Source of the DNA: Bradyrhizobium australiense
Lineage (GTDB): Bacteria > Pseudomonadota > Alphaproteobacteria > Rhizobiales > Xanthobacteraceae
DNA length: 64,000 nucleotides
Direction: 5' to 3'
Assembly (NCBI RefSeq): GCF_013114825.1
Contig: NZ_JAAVLX010000001.1
Span: 62,001 to 126,000 of the forward strand
Positions within the stretch are counted from its first letter, which is position 1. Each line of letters starts with the position of its first letter. The notes beneath the pieces were generated by a model that saw only the letters and a program-made list of their open reading frames with translations, did not search any database and was not told the DNA's origin. Both the position numbers and the translations under genes were made by a program. Shown in pieces: positions 27,731 through 36,526 of this stretch.

Positions 27731-28409
27731 GGAGACAATACCCGACGCCGCGAACAGTATGTATCAACGGATAGGCCTGCTGGCCGTCGACTTTGCGACG
27801 CACGCGTCCAACATACACGTCGATAATATTTGTTGAGGGATCGAAATGAAGATCCCAAACGTGCTGCAGCAACATTGCCCGCGATACGACGCGGCCTTCG
27901 TTGCGCACCAGATACTCCAGAAGTTGGAATTCCCTGGGAAGAAGCGAAATGTCCTTGCCGCGTCGGCTGGCGCTTCGCGACATCAGGTCGAGCGCGAGAT
28001 CGCCGACTCGCAGGATGGTTTCCTTGACGATGGTTTCGCTGCGCCGGCCAAGCGCCTCGAGGCGCGCCAGCAGTTCGACGAAAGAAAACGGCTTGACCAG
28101 ATAGTCGTCGCCGCCGGCCCGCAAGCCGCGCACCTTGTCGTCGACTTCTCCGAGCGCGCTAATGATCAGGAAGGGGGCGGCGATGCCGTCGTCACGCAAT
28201 TGACGCATGACCGCGATGCCGTCGATGTCTGGAAGCATGCGATCAATCGTGATCACGGCATAGCCGCAAGCCGCGCAGCGGCCCAGCGCTTCGTTGCCGC
28301 TGGCTGCCAAATCGACCTGGTAACCACTGGTCGTGAGCTGTTCCACGAGTTGGCCGGCGGTTTCCGGGTCGTCCTCGACGACCAGAATACGGCGATGACC
28401 TCCCGTCAT
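27717..28409 (-). CDS. OmpR/PhoB family response regulator
   Basis: A 230-residue regulator from ATG 28409 (GGAGG nine bases upstream; the open frame extends further but without support). The receiver domain shows the acidic pair ED at 12-13, phosphoacceptor D56 (ITIDRMLPDIDG) and K in LVKPFSF; the C-terminal winged helix has LLPREFQLLEYLVRN and VDVYVGRVRRKVD-type motifs. It is the partner of the histidine kinase that overlaps its 3' end. No obvious direct-repeat operator was identified in the 317-base upstream gap. Confidence 0.93.
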   Translation of the reverse strand: MTGGHRRILVVEDDPETAGQLVEQLTTSGYQVDLAASGNEALGRCAACGYAVITIDRMLPDIDGIAVMRQLRDDGIAAPFLIISALGEVDDKVRGLRAGGDDYLVKPFSFVELLARLEALGRRSETIVKETILRVGDLALDLMSRSASRRGKDISLLPREFQLLEYLVRNEGRVVSRAMLLQHVWDLHFDPSTNIIDVYVGRVRRKVDGQQAYPLIHTVRGVGYCLRAPG

Positions 28410-28726
28410 GGTCTTCCGCCTCCGCAGGACTGGCCAAGGTCGAATTCGCTTTGGCAAATCGGAAGCCGTAAAATCGAGCTATATCAGAAGCCAACCCATG
28501 CGTAATCTGAAGGTTGCGTGATGAGGTCCGCAAAGGGGTGTGGTGGTCGCCACCGGCAGATCCAGTTTTGCTTCGCCGGAACACTTCCGAGTGACGACCG
28601 TCACCAGCCCTTGCGCGCTGCCTGCGCCGTCGCAACAGGGCCCCGTATGGTCGCATCAGTACCTCCCTCGCAACGCGCCAAATCAGACGGTCGCGGCGGT
28701 CTCAGTCGCGATACGGTTCGGCGGCG
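28410..28726. other. intergenic region between exported protein gene and two-component genes
   Basis: About 317 bases with no supported gene. It should hold the promoter of the response regulator-kinase pair. I saw no strong hairpin or perfect repeat. Confidence 0.4.
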
Positions 28727-29188
28727 CTAGTAGCCGTAGTCGCCGCAGACATCGACCCACCGCACTCCGTAGGCCGTCCACACCCGCCGCCAGCAACCGT
28801 TGTAGGAGGCGTAGACGTAAGGCACGCCGACAAAAGCAAAGCGGTGGAAGCGGTGATGGAAGAAGCGGTGATGGAAGCCGTGGTGATGGAATGCGGTCGA
28901 AAATCGGGGCGCGAATCCGGCATGTGCAAAATGCGCACCCGCGAACCGGCTGCCGCCGAAATGCATGCCTCCGCCCATGCCGCCGAAGCGCATACCGCCA
29001 CCGCCGAAGTGCATGCCACCGCCGCCGTGCATCATGCCACCGCCGCCGTGCATCCCGCCACCACCGCCATGCATGCCGCCGCCACCGCCGCCGTGGCCAC
29101 CGCCGCCTCGCGCAAGCGCCGGTGGCGACACGGCAAGCGCCGTGGCAAGCGCACCCGCGATGAGGCAATTAAGGAGCTTGTTGTTCAT
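28727..29188 (-). CDS. exported Gly/His/Met-rich protein
   Basis: A 153-residue protein behind a GGAGGGATTAGG ribosome site. After a signal peptide (ending near PALARGG) come six to eight repeats of the type GGGGMHGG and GGGMHFGG, then an F/H-rich section (HHHGFHHRFFHHRF) and a C-terminal WRRVWTAYGVRWVDVCGDYGY. The spaced Met-His pairs and His clusters could bind Cu, Ni, Zn or similar ions. Related Gly/His-rich exported proteins occur widely in Bradyrhizobium, without defined roles. It lies upstream of, and on the same strand as, a response regulator and kinase. Confidence 0.8.
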   Translation of the reverse strand: MNNKLLNCLIAGALATALAVSPPALARGGGGHGGGGGGMHGGGGGMHGGGGMMHGGGGMHFGGGGMRFGGMGGGMHFGGSRFAGAHFAHAGFAPRFSTAFHHHGFHHRFFHHRFHRFAFVGVPYVYASYNGCWRRVWTAYGVRWVDVCGDYGY

Positions 29189-29372
29189 CCTAATCCCTCC
29201 ATGGTTGAATTACAGCGACGCATAGCGTCGCCGGAAGAAAACAATCCAGCAGACCCAAACGGTCCAACGATTTCAAATGACAAATACGACAGTTTCTGAC
29301 AGGGAAGTTAGTTTCCGCCTCGAAGGAAAGCTGCATTAGCGCGAGAACGAGAAAGCGGGGAGACGTGAATCG

Positions 29373-30503
29373 TTGAAACGGTCTCTGTCAGTTGCGATCA
29401 TCGGCGCCGGCATGGGTGGGCTCGCGACCGCCGCGACGCTGCGGCGATTGGGTATCGACGTCACCGTCTACGAACAGGCTGCGCAGTTCGCGCGGATCGG
29501 CGCCGGCATCCAGATCGGCTGCAATGCCATGAAGGTACTGCGCGCCCTGGGGCTGGAGGCGAGGCTGCGCGCGCAATCCTTCTATCCGCGTTCCTGGAAC
29601 AACCGCGACTGGCGCACCGGCGACATCAAGTTCGACATGATTTTCGGCGAGAGCGCCGAGCAGAAGTTCGGCGCGCCCTATCTCCTGGCGCATCGCGGCG
29701 ACCTGCATGCGGTGCTCGCCAGCGCCGTTCCCGATGCATGCATCAGGCTCAACCACAAACTGGTCGGGCTTGACGAAACGAGCGAGGGCGTCCGGCTCGC
29801 CTTCGCTAACGGCGCAACCGTTACAGCCGACGCCGTGATCGGCGCCGACGGCGTTCACTCGGTCGTGAGAGATATCCTGTTCGGCGCTTCGCCGGTGAAT
29901 TTCACCGGGCGAATCGCCTACCGCACCACCTATCCCGCCACGCAGCTCGGCGGCGAAAAGATCGACGATTGCACCAAATGGTGGGGCGAGGACCGCCATA
30001 TCGTCATCTATTACGTCAAGCCGGACCGCAGCGAGATCTATCTCGTCACCAGCCAGCCCGAGTCGGATTTCCGGATCGAATCATGGTCGGCGAAAGGCGA
30101 TGTCAGGGAATTGCGCAAGGCGTTTGCCGGCTTCCATCACCAGGTCGAACGGGTGCTGGCCGCGTGCCCCGACGTCCACAAATGGGCGATCGTCGACCGC
30201 AATTCGCTGGAGCGATGGGCGGATCGCAACGTCACGCTGCTCGGCGACGCCTGCCATCCGATGACGCCGTATATGGCGCAGGGCGCGGCGATGGCGATCG
30301 AGGACGCGGCGGTGCTGTCGCGCTGTCTCGACGGCGTCGAGCGGGAAGGTGTTGCGAATGCATTCCGCCGTTTCGAGGCGACGCGCAAGGCGCGAACCGC
30401 GCGCATCCAAGCAACCTCGCGCGCGAATACCTGGCTGAGCGGCAAGACCGATACCGACTGGGTCTACGGCTACGACGCCTGGAGCGTGCCGCTGGCGGGA
30501 TAG
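29373..30503 (+). CDS. FAD-dependent monooxygenase, NicC/salicylate hydroxylase-like
   Basis: A 376-residue group A flavin monooxygenase. The N-terminal FAD fold is IIGAGMGGLATAATL, then the IGAGIQIGCNAMKVL segment, a DG motif (VIGADGVHSVVRD) and the GD motif LLGDACHPMTPYMAQGA. KWWGEDRHIVIYYV and the end TDWVYGYDAW are particularly close to 6-hydroxynicotinate 3-monooxygenase (NicC), from memory of that family. The start is TTG (GGGGAGA about ten bases upstream); no better start exists in frame. No other nicotinate-pathway genes lie here, so the true substrate may be a different N-heterocyclic or aromatic acid. Confidence 0.85.
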   Translation: MKRSLSVAIIGAGMGGLATAATLRRLGIDVTVYEQAAQFARIGAGIQIGCNAMKVLRALGLEARLRAQSFYPRSWNNRDWRTGDIKFDMIFGESAEQKFGAPYLLAHRGDLHAVLASAVPDACIRLNHKLVGLDETSEGVRLAFANGATVTADAVIGADGVHSVVRDILFGASPVNFTGRIAYRTTYPATQLGGEKIDDCTKWWGEDRHIVIYYVKPDRSEIYLVTSQPESDFRIESWSAKGDVRELRKAFAGFHHQVERVLAACPDVHKWAIVDRNSLERWADRNVTLLGDACHPMTPYMAQGAAMAIEDAAVLSRCLDGVEREGVANAFRRFEATRKARTARIQATSRANTWLSGKTDTDWVYGYDAWSVPLAG

Positions 30504-30841
30504 AGTACGGCGCTATTTGCGGGGTAGTAGAGGAAGTGGTTGCGCTGCTCGGCCTCGGCCAGCGCGCGCGTCGCGGCCGGTGTCCGAATTTTCAATTCCG
30601 CCGGGACCGCGACAAGCGTGCTGCTGCCGGTACCCAGCGGGTGAACCGCTCGGCGTCCGAAATGAACAGCGCAACATCCAGGGCGAACGTGATCGCCCGA
30701 ACGATGAAAGCCAGGACACCTCAAAGGAGCTCGCTCATCTGTGTTTCTCGTTAATCTGGCGGGTGGTTGCCCGCTTGGGATAACCAGTGGTCGCTACCGG
30801 CCGCGACTGGATTCGACCCGGAACTGCGGCCATCTGGCCGC
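30504..30841. other. no supported gene; possible minus-strand remnant
   Basis: A minus-strand frame ending near 30470 contains TRALAEAEQRNHFLYYPANSA, which looks protein-like and could be the tail of a lost gene, but I do not recognise a family. Nothing else is seen. Confidence 0.35.
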
Positions 30842-31507
30842 TTAATCCCCACCCAGCGCCGCGAACCGTTCCGCCTCCGCGATGTCGTCCATGGTGTTGG
30901 CGTTAAAGAAAGGGTCGAGCGGCGTGATAGGCCATGTCACAGTGGCGAGCCTGTAGCGTGCGGTCCAGCGGTCGATTTTCCTGATGTCCTCAACGACCAG
31001 CGCGTGGCGCAGCTGTTCGCGCAAGCCGACCCTCCATAACCCGATGACCGGATGCGACTGGCCATCGGAGGCGGCAACGGCCAAGTCGGCATTCTCCGCT
31101 TCGAGCGCGCCATAGAGGCGCGACACCAGATCGCGCGGCAGGAATGGACAATCCGCGGCGGCGCTGAGAACAAATTTTACATCAGGCCGGCTGGCCGCGG
31201 CCCAGTCGAGTGCCGCGAGGATACCAGCGAGCGGTCCTGGAAAATCGGCCACGCCATCGGCAATGACAGGCAGGCCGAACGCTGCAAACCGCGCTGGGTC
31301 ACCATTGGCGTTGAGGATCAGGCCGTCGCATTGCGGCGCAAGTCGCTCGATCACGCGGTCGAGGATGGTGCGGCCGGCGATGGTGCGCATCGGCTTGTCG
31401 CCGCCACCCATCCGCCGCGCCAACCCGCCGGCGAGCAGTACGCCCGGAATTCCAGGCACGCCTCTTGGCGTTGTCCGCGCGTCTCTTGACGTCGCCTTAC
31501 TCGTCAC
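30842..31507 (-). CDS. mobA: molybdenum cofactor guanylyltransferase MobA
   Basis: A 221-residue MobA, converting Mo-MPT to the guanine dinucleotide form used by formate dehydrogenase and other DMSO-reductase-family enzymes. The N-terminal signature is present ([19 protein letters not shown]), followed by ILNANGD, the [11 protein letters not shown] metal site and FFNANTMDD near the C-terminus. No ATG exists in the right place; GTG 31507 lies within the last codons of fdhD and gives a normal length, with an 11-base overlap. The pairing with fdhD fits joint maturation of formate dehydrogenase. Confidence 0.9.
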   Translation of the reverse strand: MTSKATSRDARTTPRGVPGIPGVLLAGGLARRMGGGDKPMRTIAGRTILDRVIERLAPQCDGLILNANGDPARFAAFGLPVIADGVADFPGPLAGILAALDWAAASRPDVKFVLSAAADCPFLPRDLVSRLYGALEAENADLAVAASDGQSHPVIGLWRVGLREQLRHALVVEDIRKIDRWTARYRLATVTWPITPLDPFFNANTMDDIAEAERFAALGGD

Positions 31508-32387
31508 GTTCTTCGCCCTTGCGCTTGTGCCGCGCGGATTCTTCCTCGATATAGTCGAGGTTCTGGTCGAACACGATCCGCTCCTGTCCGGATAACGCAA
31601 TGAAGCGCTTGCCGCGTGTACGCCCGACCAGCGTTAGCCCGACCTGTCGCGCCAGTTCGACACCCCACGCGGTGAAGCCCGAGCGCGAGACCAGAATGGG
31701 AATTCCCATCCGTACCGTCTTGATCACCATCTCCGAGGTAAGCCGGCCCGTGGTGTAAAGGATCTTGTCGGCGGGATCGACGCCGTGGCGATAGATCCAC
31801 CCCGCAATCTTGTCGACCGCGTTATGGCGACCGACGTCTTCGGTGTAGCAGACGGGAGTGCCTTCCTTGCACAGCACGCAGCCATGGATTGCGCCGGCCT
31901 CCAAATAGAGCGAGGGCATGGTGTTGATCGTGCGCGTCATCTGATAGAGCCAGGAGGTGCGCAGCTCGGCCTTCGGCAACGCCACGCTTTCCACCGCTTC
32001 AAGCAGGTCGCCGAACGCGGTGCCCTGCGCGCAGCCGGACGTCTGCGTGCGCTTCTTAAGCTTCGCTTCGAAATTGGTGTGGTGCTCGGTGCGCACCACC
32101 ACCACCTGGAGATCGTCGTCATACTCGACCTCGGTGACGACGTCGTCGTATTTCAGCATGTTCTGATTCAGGAGATAGCCGAGCGCCAGATATTCCGGGT
32201 AATCGCCGATCGTCATCATGGTGACGATCTCCTGCGCGTTCAGATATAGCGTCAGCGGCCGTTCGACCGGCACCCGGATCTCGACCGCTGCACCCGTCTG
32301 GTCGGTCCCGGCAACGCGCTCCGTCAGCCGCGGATCCTCAGGATTCGGCACGATCAGGGGGGCAGGGGCTTTTTCCATCTTCATCAT
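31497..32387 (-). CDS. fdhD: formate dehydrogenase accessory sulfurtransferase FdhD
   Basis: A 296-residue FdhD, which passes sulfur from a cysteine desulfurase to the molybdenum cofactor of formate dehydrogenase. The functional CXXC is C170-V-L-C173; other family elements are [29 protein letters not shown] and SRSGFTAWG. Two ATG codons in tandem (32387 and 32384) can start it. The 3' end overlaps mobA. The formate dehydrogenase structural genes are 13 kb to the right on the other strand. Confidence 0.95.
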   Translation of the reverse strand: MMKMEKAPAPLIVPNPEDPRLTERVAGTDQTGAAVEIRVPVERPLTLYLNAQEIVTMMTIGDYPEYLALGYLLNQNMLKYDDVVTEVEYDDDLQVVVVRTEHHTNFEAKLKKRTQTSGCAQGTAFGDLLEAVESVALPKAELRTSWLYQMTRTINTMPSLYLEAGAIHGCVLCKEGTPVCYTEDVGRHNAVDKIAGWIYRHGVDPADKILYTTGRLTSEMVIKTVRMGIPILVSRSGFTAWGVELARQVGLTLVGRTRGKRFIALSGQERIVFDQNLDYIEEESARHKRKGEERDE

Positions 32388-32458
32388 AGGACGCAGGTTA
32401 GCATGACATTACCTGTAGGCTGATATAAGCACCGGAGTTAACAAGTCACGGTTTACTC

Positions 32459-32550
32459 CGTCATGGCCGGGCTTGTCCCGGCCATCCAGGCCTTTCTTGC
32501 TGCGGTAGCGGCAAGATGTGGATGCCCGGGTCAAGCCCGGGCATGACGAT
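32459..32550. repeat. palindromic intergenic repeat, type C
   Basis: CGTCATGGCCGGGCTTGTCC begins the element and GTCAAGCCCGGGCATGACG ends it; each half holds its own hairpin (GGCCGGG/CCCGGCC and GCCCGGG/CCCGGGC) and the outer ends pair (CGTCATG/CATGACG). A related element is at 56076-56178. It sits in the divergent gap between fdhD and mobB. Confidence 0.75.
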
Positions 32551-32580
32551 CCTGCAAGGAATGCAGGCTCGGAGAGCAAG

Positions 32581-33108
32581 ATGAAAGTGATAGGCCTCGC
32601 GGGATGGAGCGGCGCCGGCAAGACCACCTTGCTGACGCGGGCGATCCCGCAGTTCTCAAAACAGGGCCTGCGTGTGTCTGTCATCAAGCACGCCCATCAC
32701 GCCTTCGACGTCGACGTCCCCGGCAAGGATTCCTGGCGGCATCGCGAGGCCGGTGCGGCGGAAGTTCTTGTATCGTCCGGCCGGCGCTGGGCGTTGATGC
32801 ATGAGCTGCGCGGGGCGCATGAACCACGATTGCCGGAACTGCTGGCGAAGCTATCGGCGGTCGATCTTGTCGTCGTCGAGGGTTTCAAGCGCGAGCCGCA
32901 CCGCAAGATCGAGATCTACCGCGCTGCGAATGAAAAACCGCTGCTGTTCCCCGATGATCCCGGCATCGTCGGCATAGCGACCGATACGGCGGTTGAAACC
33001 GAGCTGCCGACCGCCCATCTCGACGATATCGAGGCCGTGGCGGCGATGATGTTGCGGTCTGCGATCTCGCTCGAAGACGTGCTGGCCAAATGCGAAGCTG
33101 AGGGCTGA
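32581..33108 (+). CDS. mobB: molybdopterin-guanine dinucleotide biosynthesis adaptor MobB
   Basis: A 175-residue P-loop protein of the MobB family. Walker A is GWSGAGKTTLL at residues 8-18; VIKHAHHAFDVD and LVVVEGFKREPHRKIEIYR are family landmarks. MobB supports MobA in cofactor guanylylation, probably by supplying GTP. The ATG at 32581 follows GGAGAGCAAG. It is the first of three plus-strand genes (mobB, moeA, TusA-like), with eight bases to moeA. Confidence 0.93.
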   Translation: MKVIGLAGWSGAGKTTLLTRAIPQFSKQGLRVSVIKHAHHAFDVDVPGKDSWRHREAGAAEVLVSSGRRWALMHELRGAHEPRLPELLAKLSAVDLVVVEGFKREPHRKIEIYRAANEKPLLFPDDPGIVGIATDTAVETELPTAHLDDIEAVAAMMLRSAISLEDVLAKCEAEG

Positions 33109-33116
33109 TCAAGCAC

Positions 33117-34373
33117 ATGGCGCAACTGTCCGACGATTGCTTTGCCTTCGGCGGCCCGATGATGTCGGTCGATGAGGCCATTGGTCTCATTGCCACGCGG
33201 GTGACGCCGGTCGTGGATATCGAGACGGTTGCGCTCGCTCGCGCCGATGGCCGCATTTTGGCGCACGAAATTCTGGCACCGCTGCCGCTGCCGCCCTTCA
33301 CCAATTCCGCCGTCGACGGCTATGCGGTTGCGAGCCGCGATCTCCCGCAGCAGGAAGAGCAGACGTTTCCGGTCACCGGCCGCGTTCAAGCGGGCAGCTC
33401 CGCATCTGCCCCGCTCACGCCGGGACATGCCATGCGCATCTTCACCGGTGCGCCGATGCCCGAAGGCGCCGATACCGTCTTCATGCAGGAAGACGTCCGC
33501 GTCGAAGGCGACAAGGTGGTGCTTCCCCCAGGCCTCAAGGCCGGCGCCAACGTACGCCCCGCGGGCGAGGACATCGCGTCAGGCTTCGCGGCGCTGCACG
33601 CCGGCCAGCGACTGCGTCCGCAGGATGTCGCGCTTGCCGCGGCGTTCGGGTTCATCGAGCTCGAGGTCGTCAGGCGCATTCGCGTCGCCGTGTTCTCCAC
33701 CGGCAACGAACTGGCCTCGCCGGGCGAGACGCGCGGGGCTGCGCAATTGTTCGATTCCAACCGTTTCATGCTGATGGCGATGCTGTCGCGGCTCGGCTGC
33801 GAGATCAGCGACCTCGGCATCATTCGGGATGAGCGTGCCTCACTGGCCCGCGCGCTGCAGGAAGTCGCCGGTAGCCACGATTTGATCCTCACCACCGGTG
33901 GTGTTTCGACCGGCGAGGAGGACCATGTCAAGGCGAGCGTCGAAAGTGTGGGCAGGCTCGTGCTGTGGCGGATGGCGATCAAGCCGGGACGCCCCGTCGC
34001 TATGGGCATCATCGGCGGCACCCCGTTTATCGGATTGCCCGGCAATCCGGTGGCGAGTTTTGTCACTTTCGTTCACGTGGTGCGTCCGACCATTCTGGCG
34101 CTATCCGGCGCTCGGCCGGAACCGCTTCTGCCGATGCCGGTTCGCGCCGCCTTCAGCTACAAGAAGAAGATTTCGCGCCGTGAATATGTCCGCGTCAGCT
34201 TGCGCATGGGTGCCGACGGCGCGCTCGAAGCGGTAAAATTTCCGCGCGAAGGCGCGGGCCTGTTGTCGTCGCTGGCGGACACCGATGGGCTGGTCGAACT
34301 CGGCGAAGACGTCACGCAGGTATCGCCCGGCCAGACAGTCGGGTTCCTATCCTATGCAAGCCTGATCAACTGA
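33117..34373 (+). CDS. moeA: molybdopterin molybdenumtransferase MoeA
   Basis: A 418-residue MoeA with all canonical motifs: PPFTNSAVDGYAV, GAPMPEGADTVFMQED, RPAGEDI, VFSTGNELASPGE, TTGGVSTGEEDHVK and GLPGNPVASFVTFV. It inserts molybdate into adenylylated molybdopterin. It is therefore the likely housekeeping MoeA of this genome, unlike the two variants at 23222 and 24336. The start at 33117 lies eight bases after mobB; a later ATG pair at 33159 is possible. The 3' end overlaps the TusA-like gene by one base (TGATG). Confidence 0.95.
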   Translation: MAQLSDDCFAFGGPMMSVDEAIGLIATRVTPVVDIETVALARADGRILAHEILAPLPLPPFTNSAVDGYAVASRDLPQQEEQTFPVTGRVQAGSSASAPLTPGHAMRIFTGAPMPEGADTVFMQEDVRVEGDKVVLPPGLKAGANVRPAGEDIASGFAALHAGQRLRPQDVALAAAFGFIELEVVRRIRVAVFSTGNELASPGETRGAAQLFDSNRFMLMAMLSRLGCEISDLGIIRDERASLARALQEVAGSHDLILTTGGVSTGEEDHVKASVESVGRLVLWRMAIKPGRPVAMGIIGGTPFIGLPGNPVASFVTFVHVVRPTILALSGARPEPLLPMPVRAAFSYKKKISRREYVRVSLRMGADGALEAVKFPREGAGLLSSLADTDGLVELGEDVTQVSPGQTVGFLSYASLIN

Positions 34374-34645
34374 TGTCCGTTGACGATGCGGGCCCCCTTC
34401 GCCATGGTCGGCGCATGACGACGACAAAACTTGATCTCGCCGGGCTGAAATGCCCGCTGCCGGCGTTGAAGACGCGCAAGGCACTGAAGACGCTGCCGCC
34501 CGGCGACAGGCTGGAAGTGCTCTGCACCGATCCGCTGTCGGTGATCGACATTCCGAACCTCATTCGCGAGACCGGCGACAAGGTCGAGATCACCGAGCGC
34601 AGCCAGGACCGCATCGTGTTTCTGATAGAAAAAGCGGAGCAATAA
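34373..34645 (+). CDS. TusA-like sulfurtransferase
   Basis: A 90-residue protein of the TusA/SirA family. The persulfide-carrying cysteine is in the CPLP motif (AGLKCPLPALKTRKAL), and the C-terminal part (VLCTDPLSVIDIPNLI) matches the fold. A shorter start at 34415 would remove the atypical first 14 residues and may be the true one. Because it overlaps moeA, and because FdhD needs persulfide sulfur, it may serve molybdenum-cofactor sulfuration rather than tRNA thiolation. That role is inferred. Confidence 0.85.
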   Translation: MSVDDAGPLRHGRRMTTTKLDLAGLKCPLPALKTRKALKTLPPGDRLEVLCTDPLSVIDIPNLIRETGDKVEITERSQDRIVFLIEKAEQ

Positions 34646-34667
34646 CCAGGCGGGACTGCCAAGTCTA

Positions 34668-35105
34668 CTAAGACTTGTAGGCGACCAGGACCGCGCCAGC
34701 AGCGATCAGGGCGACGCCGAGCCAGTTCGGTATCGAGAGACGCTCGCCCAGAAAAACAACTCCGAAAACTGCAACGAGCACAACGCTCATTTTATCAATT
34801 GGCGCCACGCGAGCCGCGTCGCCCAATTTCAGGGCGCGGAAATAGCAGATCCAGGATCCCCCCGTTGCGAGCCCCGAAAGCACGAGGAACGAATAGCTTC
34901 TCGCGGACACGGTATTGGGTGACTGCCACTGTCCCGTGCCCGCGAGAATGATCCCAAGCACGCACAGAATGACGATGGTCCTGATGAAGGTCGCGAAATC
35001 GGAGTTTACATTTTCCACGCCCACTTTTGCGAATATGGCGGTGAGCGCGGCAAATGCGGCAGACAGAACGGCCCAGAATTGCCAAGACAGAAGAGCGGAT
35101 TTCAT
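34668..35105 (-). CDS. EamA/DMT family transporter, single-domain
   Basis: A 145-residue membrane protein with five predicted helices, equal to one EamA half (AALTAIFAKVGVENVNS; FLVLSGLATGGSWICYFRAL; APIDKMSVVLVAVFGVVFLGE; NWLGVALIAAGAVLVAY). Such short DMT proteins work as dimers. The ATG at 35105 is chosen; the open frame continues far upstream through non-coding sequence. It is divergent from a fluoride riboswitch, and whether it takes part in fluoride handling is unknown. Confidence 0.82.
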   Translation of the reverse strand: MKSALLSWQFWAVLSAAFAALTAIFAKVGVENVNSDFATFIRTIVILCVLGIILAGTGQWQSPNTVSARSYSFLVLSGLATGGSWICYFRALKLGDAARVAPIDKMSVVLVAVFGVVFLGERLSIPNWLGVALIAAGAVLVAYKS

Positions 35106-35195
35106 TGCATGGCCTCGCATTGATGGTCGATTTGGTGGTTCATGGCTGCTGAGGGGGTATTGCGCCGACTCGCCGCCTCCACTAAGTTTTCCCGC

Positions 35196-35266
35196 GATGG
35201 GGATGGGGTCCCCACAACCGCCGCAAGGCTGATGACTCCGACCAGGCGCTTTGCGTCGGTAGGAGC
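35196..35266 (+). promoter_or_regulatory. fluoride riboswitch (crcB motif) 1
   Basis: The P1 arm and loop GGGGATGGGGTCCCC (35199-35213) are followed by ACCGCC and the highly conserved GGCTGATGACTCC (35227-35239), the signature of the fluoride riboswitch. The pseudoknot would pair GGGGT with ACTCC. Downstream, CTCCGACC can instead pair with GGTAGGAG (35258-35265), hiding an AGGAG ribosome-like site. No good ORF starts right behind it; the next plausible gene is at 35804 and crcB at 36112. Confidence 0.85.
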
Positions 35267-35803
35267 ATGTCTGAACTCCTCCACTATAGGCAACTGGTTT
35301 GAACGGCTCGCGCTGCTCGGAAGAGCGGCAGCATGAGGTATTCGACGGTGCGTTACGGCTGGAGGACGCATGACTTCGTTTGGCATTTTCCATTTTCGGA
35401 GCGGTAATTAACGTGCGCCCGATCGGAAACGCGCGCACGATCGGCGACATAGAATTTGGTGTCGACGTCCCCTCCTTGGGAGCCGACCGGGTAGCATGGA
35501 CTTCACACGGCATCTGTCCGCGCGACAGGCACCGGTTCGACGGACAGGCCCATTCCAACGTATTCGAGATTTTGCAAATCGCCTCGCTGGGCACGCGATG
35601 AATGGCATGTCGCGATTGTCAGCGAGTCTTGGCGATTTGCCGGAAGCAAGAGCGAGGCACATCCGACAAAGTCTCTGCGCGTTATCCAAGGCCGTTCTGC
35701 GGATGTACTTTCCTGGATGAACAAGAATCGTTCTGCGAAACTCGATAAGACAAGCTCATTGAGGCACACAGCCTGAGAGACTCTATGTGGACGGGAGCGG
35801 CAA
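35267..35803. other. gap between riboswitch 1 and first gene of fluoride island
   Basis: More than 500 bases without a supported gene. A riboswitch normally sits next to its gene, so a former coding region was probably lost or degraded here. Short frames at 35380 and 35496 show no family features. Confidence 0.45.
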
Positions 35804-36074
35804 ATGACCGAAGAACAGGTGCGACTTGTGAGGCTACACAAGCGTTGGGCCGATCGAGATACATTGTCGTGGCTCGGCGTCGTGGCTCCGCTTTGCGCTG
35901 CTGTTTGTTACGGGTCTTCAGTTCGTTCTCGATCGCGCCGGAATCGAAGCAACCGAGCGGACTGGTATCACGCTCTTGCTCGCCCTCATTGTGATTCTGG
36001 CCGCGATCTGGCAGGCCGTTGGCCTGGAAATTGCTAGAATTCATGTGATTGTGAGAGGCATAGACTTGGAGTGA
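35804..36074 (+). pseudogene. small membrane protein upstream of crcB, frameshifted
   Basis: A start at 35804 with GGAG six bases upstream reads TEEQVRLVRLHKRWADRD and LSWLGVVA, then a one-base shift near 35888 continues as LRFALLFVTGLQFVLDRAG and TGITLLLALIVILAAIWQAV to a TGA at 36072-36074. Joined, this gives about 90 residues with two membrane segments. I do not recognise a named family. One indel separates the halves; a sequencing error or a real frameshift are both possible. Confidence 0.6.
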
Positions 36075-36111
36075 TGAACGTGCCCGCTCAATTTCGGCCA
36101 AGGCGGCTCGG

Positions 36112-36510
36112 ATGTACGCGCCTATGGTAAGTGCATTACTTTCCGTCGTCGTGGGCAGCGCGCTGGGAGGCGTTGCGCGCTATTTCGTTTCGGGAATCGT
36201 GGCCAGGCGGGTCGGCGAGACCTTTCCGTGGGGTACGCTGTCGGTCAACGTTAGTGGCGCCTTCCTGATCGGCATTTTTGCGGCATTAGCTCGAAACAAT
36301 GCATCGCTATTTGCTGCGCCAAACCCGTGGCTGTTCGCAGTGACCGGCTTTCTTGGTTGCTACACGACTGTCTCCTCATTCAGTTTGCAGACGCTGGCGT
36401 TGGCGCGAGACGGCGAGGGGGGACGCGCCATTGGCTATGTCGCGATATCCGTCGCGCTATCGATTGGTGCCGTTGCCGTCGGTTTTGCAATAGTCAATCT
36501 GACGAGATGA
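36112..36510 (+). CDS. crcB: fluoride channel CrcB/Fluc, subunit 1
   Basis: A 132-residue Fluc-type fluoride channel protein with four hydrophobic segments. Motifs: GSALGGVARYFVSG in helix 1, FPWGTLSVNVSGAFLIG in helix 2 (the conserved Asn lines the pore), GFLGCYTTVSSFSLQTL in helix 3 (normally GFLGGFTTFSTF). It exports fluoride passively down its gradient. An alternative start is ATG 36124. The next gene encodes a second, different CrcB; such pairs form antiparallel heterodimers. Both lie downstream of a fluoride riboswitch, about 850 bases away. Confidence 0.93.
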   Translation: MYAPMVSALLSVVVGSALGGVARYFVSGIVARRVGETFPWGTLSVNVSGAFLIGIFAALARNNASLFAAPNPWLFAVTGFLGCYTTVSSFSLQTLALARDGEGGRAIGYVAISVALSIGAVAVGFAIVNLTR

Positions 36511-36526
36511 GGTGGGATTTGCGACA

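Noticed and set aside
28960..29110. Short tandem-repeat-like DNA, possible CRISPR or satellite
   Set aside because: The repeats are codons of the GGGGMHGG units of the exported protein; there are no spacers or conserved direct repeats.
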